A stretch of DNA of 64,000 bases, from NCBI RefSeq assembly GCF_002896965.1, contig NZ_LYMM01000029.1, positions 1 through 64,000 on the forward strand, written 5' to 3'. The notes under the pieces are model-generated. The model had not been told where the DNA came from, ran no database searches, and saw nothing but the letters and a program-made list of their open reading frames with translations. Shown piece after piece: positions 58,096 through 64,000 of this stretch; positions within the stretch are counted from its first letter, which is position 1; every line of letters begins with the position of its first letter. The translations under genes and the position numbers were made by a program. This stretch comes from Novosphingobium guangzhouense. GTDB taxonomy: Bacteria > Pseudomonadota > Alphaproteobacteria > Sphingomonadales > Sphingomonadaceae.

Positions 58096-58523
58096 CGCTG
58101 CCCGTCGCGCGCCAGTCAACGTGCGTGGAGATCGACGGACGGGCGGTTCTGATCGAAGGGCCTTCGGGTGCGGGCAAGTCCAGTCTGGCGCTGGCGCTGA
58201 TCGATCGCGGCGCGGTGCTGATAGGTGACGATTCCGTGATGCTTGACAGGATCGACGGGCAATTGCTGGCCAGCCCGCATCCCCGAACACGCGGACTGCT
58301 GGAAGTGCGCAATCTGGGTCTGCTGCCGTTCGCGTGCTCGACCGCGAAACCCGTCGCACTCCTCCTTCTGCTCGATCCGGCGGCGCCGCGCTACATCGAA
58401 GAGGCCGAAGCGATCATGCTCGGGGGGATGCCGATCCCGCTGATCCGGCTTCATCCTGACGGCCTAGGCCTTGCGATAAAAGCGGAACTGGCGCTGCGGC
58501 ATTACGGCCTGCAATGTAGATAA
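58092..58523 (+). CDS. hprK: HPr kinase/phosphorylase, short alphaproteobacterial form
   Basis: A 143-residue HprK consisting of the C-terminal kinase domain only, as usual in alphaproteobacteria: P-loop GPSGAGKS (23-30), then LIGDDSVML and the RGLLEVRNLGLL motif. It phosphorylates HPr on a serine; here S50 of HPr. It overlaps chvG by 4 bp with GGGAGG before its ATG, linking it to the two-component system. Confidence 0.92.
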   Translation: MTLPVARQSTCVEIDGRAVLIEGPSGAGKSSLALALIDRGAVLIGDDSVMLDRIDGQLLASPHPRTRGLLEVRNLGLLPFACSTAKPVALLLLLDPAAPRYIEEAEAIMLGGMPIPLIRLHPDGLGLAIKAELALRHYGLQCR

Positions 58524-58593
58524 CGCATTGGACCGGGACGTCACCGGCTTTTGGCCCCTTCCCTTTCAGGCGCGCAGGGCGCAGATAGCGGCA

Positions 58594-59511
58594 ATGGGGA
58601 ATCTAGTGGGAAATCCGCAGCGGTTGCTGCTGGTTACGGGCATGCTGGGCGCGGGCAAAACAACAGCCCTGCGCGTTCTGGAAGACCTTGGCTGGGAAAT
58701 CGTCGACAACTTTCCCGTCCGCATGCTCGAAGCCTTGATCGACGGCGCGCCCGACGGCGATCCTACACCGCTTGCCATCGGTTTCGATTCGCGCACACGC
58801 GGGTTCGATCCCGGTCGCGTCATCGCGCAGGTAAAAAGCCTCAGCGAACGTCCCGATCTTGAGATCACCACCATGTTCCTGGACTGCTCCAGCACGGAGC
58901 TGGAACGCCGCTATAACGAGACGCGGCGTCGCCATGCCCTTGCCGCAGATGCACCCGTATCAACCGGCATACGCGCCGAGCGTGAACTCCTCGCCCCGCT
59001 GCGCCGCTGGGCGGATTTGCTGATCGACACGACCGAGTTCACCTCGAACGATCTGCAACAAGTGATTCGCGAGCGCTTTGCTGACAGTACCGCAGATGAA
59101 ATGACGGTCTCCGTGTCCAGCTTCGGCTTCTCCCGCGGGATGCCCCCCGTCGCCGACCTGGTCTTCGACATGCGCTTTTTGAACAACCCGCACTGGGATG
59201 CCGAATTGCGCCCGCAGACCGGGCAAGACGCGCCGGTCGGCGATTACATCCGCAAGGATCCCGCGTGGGACGAAGCATTTGCCCGTATCCGCGACCTTAT
59301 CCTGATGTTGCTTCCCCGCTACCGCGCCCAGGGTAAGGCGTATGTGCATATCGCATTCGGGTGTACCGGAGGGAAACATCGTTCCGTCTTCACCGCAGAA
59401 CAGATCGCAGCGGTCTTGCGTCAATCAGGATTTTCGCCCACATTGCTGCACCGCAACCTGGCCTCACGGGCGGCGGATCTTCTCGAAGGGGGTCTGCAAC
59501 GTGGGAAATAG
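58594..59511 (+). CDS. rapZ: RapZ family nucleotide-binding protein
   Basis: A 305-residue protein with Walker A GMLGAGKT (16-23), the DFRF-like DMRFLNNPHW and the C-terminal GCTGGKHRSVF motif. In E. coli RapZ controls a small RNA for GlmS; in alphaproteobacteria the role is less clear. The frame starts at a TTG at 58528, but the ATG at 58594 gives the usual length. It sits between HprK and the EIIA gene. Confidence 0.92.
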   Translation: MGNLVGNPQRLLLVTGMLGAGKTTALRVLEDLGWEIVDNFPVRMLEALIDGAPDGDPTPLAIGFDSRTRGFDPGRVIAQVKSLSERPDLEITTMFLDCSSTELERRYNETRRRHALAADAPVSTGIRAERELLAPLRRWADLLIDTTEFTSNDLQQVIRERFADSTADEMTVSVSSFGFSRGMPPVADLVFDMRFLNNPHWDAELRPQTGQDAPVGDYIRKDPAWDEAFARIRDLILMLLPRYRAQGKAYVHIAFGCTGGKHRSVFTAEQIAAVLRQSGFSPTLLHRNLASRAADLLEGGLQRGK

Positions 59512-59559
59512 AGATACCAACCGGGTGCGATTGCAGGAATTTCGGAGCGCACTCCCGGC

Positions 59560-59964
59560 ATGATCGGCATGATTCTGGTTACTCACGGCAATCTCGCCGA
59601 GGAGTTCGTACACGCGATGGAACACGTCGTCGGCGATCAGGCCGATGTCGAGACCGTCTGTATCGGCCCCAACGATGACATGGAACGCCGCCGCTCGGAA
59701 ATCGCGGACGCCATCGTCAAGGTCGATAGCGGCGAAGGCGTGATCATCCTGACCGACCTGTTCGGCGGCACGCCTTCCAATCTTGCGATCTCTCTCATGC
59801 AGGCAGGCAAGGTAGAAGTAATCGCCGGGATAAACCTGCCCATGCTGATCCGGCTCGCCAAGGCGCGCGGATGCATGCCGGTTCGCGAGGCGGTGGCCGC
59901 CGCACGCGATGCCGGCCGCAATTATATCACCATTGCCAGCGAATATCTGGGCCAGGACGCATGA
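59560..59964 (+). CDS. PTS EIIA component (mannose/fructose-specific type)
   Basis: A 134-residue EIIA of the mannose family: MIGMILVTHGNLAEEF with the phosphorylation site H9, and ILTDLFGGTPSNLAI. No EIIB/EIIC permease genes are nearby, so this is a regulatory rather than a transport component. It overlaps HPr by 4 bp. Confidence 0.92.
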   Translation: MIGMILVTHGNLAEEFVHAMEHVVGDQADVETVCIGPNDDMERRRSEIADAIVKVDSGEGVIILTDLFGGTPSNLAISLMQAGKVEVIAGINLPMLIRLAKARGCMPVREAVAAARDAGRNYITIASEYLGQDA

Positions 59965-60239
59965 TCGACTGTCGCGATTCGGTGCTGATCGTCAACAAGC
60001 GCGGCCTCCACGCCCGCGCCAGTGCAAAGTTTGTTGGCCATGTCGCCGACTTGCCGGCCGCTGTTTCTGTCACCGTCAGCAAGGATGGCATGTCCGCAGC
60101 TGGGGGATCGATCCTCGGACTCATGATGCTGGGAGCCGCGAAGGGCGACACGATCGAGATCACCTGCTCGGGCGAAGGCGCCGATACCGCCCTGGCGGTG
60201 CTGGCCGGTCTGGTTCGCGGCGGCTTCGGCGAAGAGTGA
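59961..60239 (+). CDS. Phosphocarrier protein HPr (NPr-like)
   Basis: A 92-residue HPr: LHARASAKF with phosphorylation site H17 (as His15), and GGSILGLMMLGAAKGD with S50 (as Ser46, the HprK target). It relays phosphate from EI, which is not in the window, to the EIIA. It overlaps the next gene by 4 bp (GTGA). Confidence 0.93.
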   Translation: MIDCRDSVLIVNKRGLHARASAKFVGHVADLPAAVSVTVSKDGMSAAGGSILGLMMLGAAKGDTIEITCSGEGADTALAVLAGLVRGGFGEE

Positions 60240-61069
60240 GCATCCCGTATTCGCCGGGCGGTATCGAACGCCGCACCATCACCGGCTTTTCCAACCCGCT
60301 CGTCAAGTTCCTGCGCTCGCTCCGCGACAAGAAGCACCGCAAGCGCGAGAAGCGTTTTCTGGCCGAAGGCCTGCGCCTGCTTACCGATGCCCGTGAATGC
60401 GGCGTGCTGCCCGAAATGCTGGTCATGGCCATCGGCCGCGATCCGCATCCGTTGCTGGACGCATTGGAAACAGCCGTCTCGGCTGCAGGCGGCGATATCG
60501 TCGAGATGGACGTGGAAATCCTCGCCAAAGTCACCGGCAAGGACAATCCGCAGGCCGTCGCAGGCGTTTTTGCCGAATTCGACACCCGCCTCGCCAACCT
60601 TGACCGCGCAAGTTCGCCGATCTGGCTGGTGGCACAGGCGCTGCGCGATCCGGGCAATCTTGGCACGATGCTGCGCACCGGCGATGCCGTGGGCGCGGGC
60701 GGCCTCATCCTGATCGACGATTGCGCCGATCCGTTCTCGGTAGAAGCAGTGCGCGCCAGCATGGGCGCTATCTTCACCCAGAAGCTTGCCATTGCCCGTT
60801 GGGACGAGTTTCAGGAGTGGCTGCGCGGCGGAGACGGACAACTGGTCGCCGCATCACTGCGCGACCCCACCGATTACCGGCAGGCGCCTTACGCCGCGCC
60901 TTGTTTCCTGATGGTCGGCAACGAATCACAGGGGCTGCCGGCGAACTATGAAGAGGCCTGCGACCTGCGCGTAACCATCCCGATGCTGGGCCGCGCGGAC
61001 AGCCTGAATGCGGCCGTCGCGGGGGCAGTTCTTGCCTATGAGGCACTGGCCCATCTGAAAAGTTCCTGA
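60236..61069 (+). CDS. SpoU/TrmH family RNA methyltransferase
   Basis: A 277-residue SPOUT methyltransferase: N-terminal substrate-binding domain (NPLVKFLRSLRDKKHRKREKRFLAEG) and the knotted AdoMet-binding domain with VAQALRDPGNLGTMLRT, VGNESQGLP and IPMLGRADSLNAAVAGAVLAYE. It is probably a 2'-O-methyltransferase of rRNA or tRNA; the exact target is unknown. The GTG at 60236 overlaps the HPr stop, making it the tail of the PTS operon. Confidence 0.9.
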   Translation: MSIPYSPGGIERRTITGFSNPLVKFLRSLRDKKHRKREKRFLAEGLRLLTDARECGVLPEMLVMAIGRDPHPLLDALETAVSAAGGDIVEMDVEILAKVTGKDNPQAVAGVFAEFDTRLANLDRASSPIWLVAQALRDPGNLGTMLRTGDAVGAGGLILIDDCADPFSVEAVRASMGAIFTQKLAIARWDEFQEWLRGGDGQLVAASLRDPTDYRQAPYAAPCFLMVGNESQGLPANYEEACDLRVTIPMLGRADSLNAAVAGAVLAYEALAHLKSS

Positions 61070-61120
61070 GGGCGCGCGTTCATCCCATCCTCACCTGTCC
61101 GGTATAAGACTTGGCGGGTG

Positions 61121-61546
61121 ATGAAACGAACCGCCCTTCTCCTGATTGCGCCAGCTTTCCTGGCAGCGTGCTCGGACACCGGAGACGGGGCCCACATCGC
61201 CCGGCGCGGCCCGATAATAGAGCACTCGGCGCAAGGCCAATGGCGTTTCACAAGCATCGACGGTGATCGCCCGCTATCCACGGACGCACAGGTTTCCTTC
61301 GCGAAAGAATGGATTAGCGTGCAGGCAGGGTGCAGCCGACTGCAAGGGCCGTGGCGCATCGATGCGGAGAGGCTGGTTGCCGGACCGTTCGACCAGAGCG
61401 AAGCAGCATGCCCCAACGCGTCATGGCAACAAGGCAACGCCGTCAATGCGCTGTTGACTGCAACTCCGCTGGTCACGGTCGATGGCAAGCGCATGGTCCT
61501 GCGTTCAAGCGGACACGTTGCAGAACTGACGCGAACCGGCGCCTGA
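61121..61546 (+). CDS. META-domain-like lipoprotein
   Basis: A 141-residue lipoprotein: signal with lipobox FLAAC (Cys 17), then a domain with WRFTSIDGDRPLSTDAQVSF and VQAGCSRLQGPWRID that resembles the META (DUF306) fold. A GTG three bases upstream could also be the start. Function unknown; META domains occur in envelope stress proteins such as HslJ. Confidence 0.75.
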   Translation: MKRTALLLIAPAFLAACSDTGDGAHIARRGPIIEHSAQGQWRFTSIDGDRPLSTDAQVSFAKEWISVQAGCSRLQGPWRIDAERLVAGPFDQSEAACPNASWQQGNAVNALLTATPLVTVDGKRMVLRSSGHVAELTRTGA

Positions 61547-61568
61547 TGCGCGACCCGCGCCGTTGCGC

Positions 61569-63119
61569 TTACTCTGCTGCTTCGGTCGATTCTTCGCTGC
61601 GATCCTCGATCTGCACGCCCATGTCTGCGTAGCGGGGCGCAGCTTCGACTGACGGCACTTCGTCGGAAATTTCACGCTTGCCGATCTTGATATGCTTTTC
61701 GCTGAGCCGACGTGCACGGCTCATGACATTGCCCTCATAAGTACGGGCGAAGTCATTGAAACTGTTGACTGCCCTGCCCATGTGCACGCCGACCTTCGAC
61801 AGATCGTCCTGCGTTTTCGCCAGACTGTCGTAAAGATCCGCACCCAGCTTGCCGATCTCGCGCGCTTCGCGGGCAAGCCCTTCCTGCTGCCACACCTGCG
61901 CAATGGTACGCGCAATGGCAACAAGGTTGGTGGGGCTGGCCAGCAATACCTTGCGGTCAAAGGCAAAGTCCCACAGCCCCGAATCGTGATCGAGTGCAGC
62001 AGCGATGAAATGCTCGCCGGGAACAAACATGATTACGTAGTCCGGCGCATTCTCAAACTGGCTCTGGTAGCTTTTGGCGCCCAGCGTCTGAATGTGATTG
62101 CGCATCGAAGTTGCGTGCTGGGTCATGAAGGCGAGGCGTCCAGCCTCATCCTCAGCCTCGAAAGCATCCTGGTAGGCATTGAGCGAGACCTTGGCGTCAA
62201 TCACCAGTTGCTTGTTGCCGGGAATGCGCACGATCGCATCGGGACGCAGGCGGCCATCTTCGGTGTTGATCGACTGCTCAGTCTCGAAATCGGTGTGTTC
62301 GGTCAACCCGCACTGTTCCAGCACGTTCTTGAGCTGCTGTTCGCCCCAGCGCCCCCGCGCTTTCGGGGCATTGCGCAGCGAATTGCCAAGTCGAACTGCC
62401 TCTGCACGGACCATCTCCTGCCCGACGCGCAGCGCTTCGATCTGGCCGGTCAACTGGCCGAACGCATCGACACGCTTGGCCTCAAGCGCGGCGACCTGCT
62501 CCTCATAACTCCTCAGGCGCTGCCCCACGGGTGTGAGGATCGAATTGAGGCGTTCAGCGCTGGCCTTTTCGCTCTGCTCGAAACGCTCTCCGGCGCGGCG
62601 CAAAAAGGCTTCCTGCGCGCCTGCCAGCACTTTGGCGCCCGCATTCTCGAATTCCTTGCGCAAGGCTTCCTGCGCTTCGAGCAGAAGGCGCTTCTGTTCA
62701 TCGAAATTCGCGGACTTTTCACGCAGCGTCGAAAGTTCTTCGGAGAGGCTGCGCTGTTCGCGCAGGAGGCCATCGACGCGCGCCGAGTTGTCAGCGCGAA
62801 CCTTGTCCAGTGCCTGCGTCAGTTCCGAACGGATACGCTCCACTGCGGCCGCACCATCATGGCGCAGGCGCTCGGTCAGGGTATCATGGTCAGTGCGCGC
62901 CCGATCAAGCGCCTGTTCCAGTGCGTCGGCGCGGCCAGCACGTTCGCGGGCGGCTTCAAGATCGGCAAAGGTGCGCAGATACTTGGCGTCGCCTTCGCGC
63001 ACCTCCCGCTCCCGCAATTCGGCTTGCGCCCGCCATTGCGCGGCCGGGCGCGAACCGAAGAACCAGCCTGCTGCAAGGCCGATGACGAGGGCGAGAATCG
63101 TGGCGACGACAAGTTCCAT
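61569..63119 (-). CDS. rmuC: DNA recombination protein RmuC
   Basis: A 516-residue protein: one N-terminal membrane helix (about 3-20), a long coiled coil (about 30-210), then the RmuC nuclease-fold domain (GRWGEQQLKNVLEQCGL, VIDAKVSLNAYQDAFEAEDEA, MFVPGEHFIAAAL). RmuC limits recombination at inverted repeats and acts in phage defence in some bacteria. It lies 82 bp after def on the same strand. Confidence 0.94.
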   Translation of the reverse strand: MELVVATILALVIGLAAGWFFGSRPAAQWRAQAELREREVREGDAKYLRTFADLEAARERAGRADALEQALDRARTDHDTLTERLRHDGAAAVERIRSELTQALDKVRADNSARVDGLLREQRSLSEELSTLREKSANFDEQKRLLLEAQEALRKEFENAGAKVLAGAQEAFLRRAGERFEQSEKASAERLNSILTPVGQRLRSYEEQVAALEAKRVDAFGQLTGQIEALRVGQEMVRAEAVRLGNSLRNAPKARGRWGEQQLKNVLEQCGLTEHTDFETEQSINTEDGRLRPDAIVRIPGNKQLVIDAKVSLNAYQDAFEAEDEAGRLAFMTQHATSMRNHIQTLGAKSYQSQFENAPDYVIMFVPGEHFIAAALDHDSGLWDFAFDRKVLLASPTNLVAIARTIAQVWQQEGLAREAREIGKLGADLYDSLAKTQDDLSKVGVHMGRAVNSFNDFARTYEGNVMSRARRLSEKHIKIGKREISDEVPSVEAAPRYADMGVQIEDRSEESTEAAE

Positions 63120-63201
63120 CAGCCCAGACTAATGGAACATTTCAGGAACTCCAGCCCTCCGCGTCGATTTTCCACCGGGGCGCCGTGCGCCCCGGTAAAA
63201 A

Positions 63202-63771
63202 TCAGGCCGCCTTGCGCAGTTTTTCCAGCTTTTTGAGCGCCATCTGGCGCTTCAGACGCGAGAGGTGGTCGATGAAGAGAATGCCTTCGAGGTGGTCCAT
63301 CTCATGCTGGAGGCAGATAGCCAGAAGGCCATCCATCTCTTCTTCATGCGCGGTGCCATCGAGATCCTGCCAGCGCGCGCGGATGCGGGAGGGGCGTTCC
63401 ACGTCGGCAAAGATATCCGGCACCGAGAGACAGCCTTCCTGATAGACGATATGGTCTTCGGAAGGATCAAGGATTTCCGGATTGATGAAAATCCGGGGTT
63501 CCTTCTTCGTCGGCTGATGCGTGTGATGATGATCACCGTGCGACGTGCAGACTTCCGGTTCGGCGTCCTCATCCTCGGGCTGGAGGTCGATCACGAGCAC
63601 GCGCAGCGGCACGCCAACCTGGATCGCGGCGAGGCCAATGCCGGGAGCATCGTACATCGTTTCGAACATGTCCTCGACGAGCGTTTTCAGCTCATCGTCG
63701 AACTTTTCGACGGGAACGGAGATCTGCTTGAGACGCGGATCGGGAACTTCAAGGATTTCACGGATAGCCAT
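63202..63771 (-). CDS. def: Peptide deformylase with an acidic His-rich insertion
   Basis: Def removes the formyl group from nascent proteins. All three motifs are intact: [10 protein letters not shown] (44-53), EGCLSVP (112-118, metal ligand C114) and QHEMDH (155-160, H156 and H160 with catalytic E157). Between motifs one and two is an insertion (about 64-90) with EDEDAEPEV and [10 protein letters not shown]; its position on a surface loop suggests metal binding or a ribosome-facing tail. It is 189 residues, about 20 longer than E. coli Def. Confidence 0.96.
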   Translation of the reverse strand: MAIREILEVPDPRLKQISVPVEKFDDELKTLVEDMFETMYDAPGIGLAAIQVGVPLRVLVIDLQPEDEDAEPEVCTSHGDHHHTHQPTKKEPRIFINPEILDPSEDHIVYQEGCLSVPDIFADVERPSRIRARWQDLDGTAHEEEMDGLLAICLQHEMDHLEGILFIDHLSRLKRQMALKKLEKLRKAA

Positions 63772-63834
63772 TTGCGCCAGATAATCGCGAAACCGCGTTT
63801 TCGCAAGGATCAGGCGGCGATCTCAGTAATCGCT

Positions 63835-64000
63835 TCAGGCGACCGGACGTCGCGCGCGGATGGCCTGTGCCAGAGTGCCTTCGTCCAGGTAATCAAGTTC
63901 GCCTCCTACCGGCAGGCCATGGGCAAGTTGCGTCACCCGCACCGGAAAACCTTCAAGCCGCTCGGCAATGTAATGTGCGGTAGTCTGCCCTTCGAGCGTC
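63835..64000 (-). CDS. recR: Recombination protein RecR, C-terminal end
   Basis: The frame enters from the right edge and ends at 63835. The visible 54 residues include [51 protein letters not shown], the end of the Toprim domain and the C-terminus of RecR. RecR acts with RecF and RecO in gap repair. It ends 63 bp before the def start on the same strand. Confidence 0.93.
   Translation of the reverse strand, partial: TLEGQTTAHYIAERLEGFPVRVTQLAHGLPVGGELDYLDEGTLAQAIRARRPVA

Noticed and set aside
58528..58594. Longer RapZ starting at a TTG
   Set aside because: It would add 22 residues not typical of the family; the ATG at 58594 gives the usual distance to the P-loop.

Overview
This is a 64 kb, GC-rich (about 63-66% by eye), densely coded piece of an alphaproteobacterial chromosome. 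The gene set points to the Sphingomonadales, probably Novosphingobium or a close relative (inference from protein flavour and gene order; no database was searched). Supporting signs are a CcrM-type GANTC methyltransferase, a pckA/chvI-chvG-hprK-rapZ-EIIA-HPr locus, a pyruvate dehydrogenase E1 beta with its own lipoyl domain, split glycine decarboxylase genes behind a glycine riboswitch, and a 41-residue aa3-oxidase subunit IV protein beside the pnt transhydrogenase genes. Almost everything is core chromosome. I see no prophage, insertion sequence, CRISPR array, tRNA or rRNA.

Layout. 0.3-6.7 kb: a YhhN-type membrane protein diverging from trmFO, an EF-hand protein, a phytoene-synthase-fold protein without its Asp motifs, then ftsB, pdhA and pdhB on the minus strand. 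6.9-11.2 kb: an ABC-F ATPase, a GreA/GreB-like factor, serB, and miaA whose start overlaps that of serB. 11.2-14.8 kb: ilvB-ilvH-ilvC behind a structured leader and ending in a strong terminator. 14.9-20.3 kb: an HNH protein, an orphan cpaF, a helix-turn-helix protein, YceI, a DMT transporter and two tandem entericidin-like lipoproteins. 20.3-25.2 kb: the glycine cleavage operon (riboswitch-gcvT-gcvH-gcvPA-gcvPB-ccdC-like). 25.3-31.2 kb: an NAD-binding protein, dgt, an AT-rich foreign-looking gene with a C11 tract next to a palindromic repeat, then the pnt operon. 31.4-36.7 kb: an NtrC-type regulator with an altered GAFTGA loop, an SDR enzyme, folP and ccrM. 36.7-36.9 kb: a regulatory region with ten GANTC sites. 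37-46.6 kb: rnhB, a PQQ sugar dehydrogenase, a five-gene chain (DUF1285, Nudix, cca and two retropepsin-like proteases), parC and a DUF4349 lipoprotein. 46.6-53.9 kb: a ferredoxin and two cysteine desulfurases, hydrolases, a DUF885 protein and MlaA. 53.9-61.1 kb: pckA divergent from chvI-chvG-hprK-rapZ-EIIA-HPr-trmH. 61.1-64 kb: a META lipoprotein, rmuC, def and the 3' end of recR.

How the parts fit. The window carries central carbon metabolism (PDH, PEPCK, glycine cleavage, transhydrogenase) together with two control circuits: the ChvG/ChvI two-component system joined to an incomplete PTS relay (HPr, EIIA, HPr kinase, RapZ), and the CcrM cell-cycle methylation system. The strongest unexplained signal is upstream of ccrM: ten GANTC sites in 154 bp, interleaved with a perfect 17-bp inverted repeat and bracketed by two near-consensus DnaA boxes. 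That is what a promoter or replication-linked switch read out by CcrM methylation would look like. It is inference until methylation and expression are measured.
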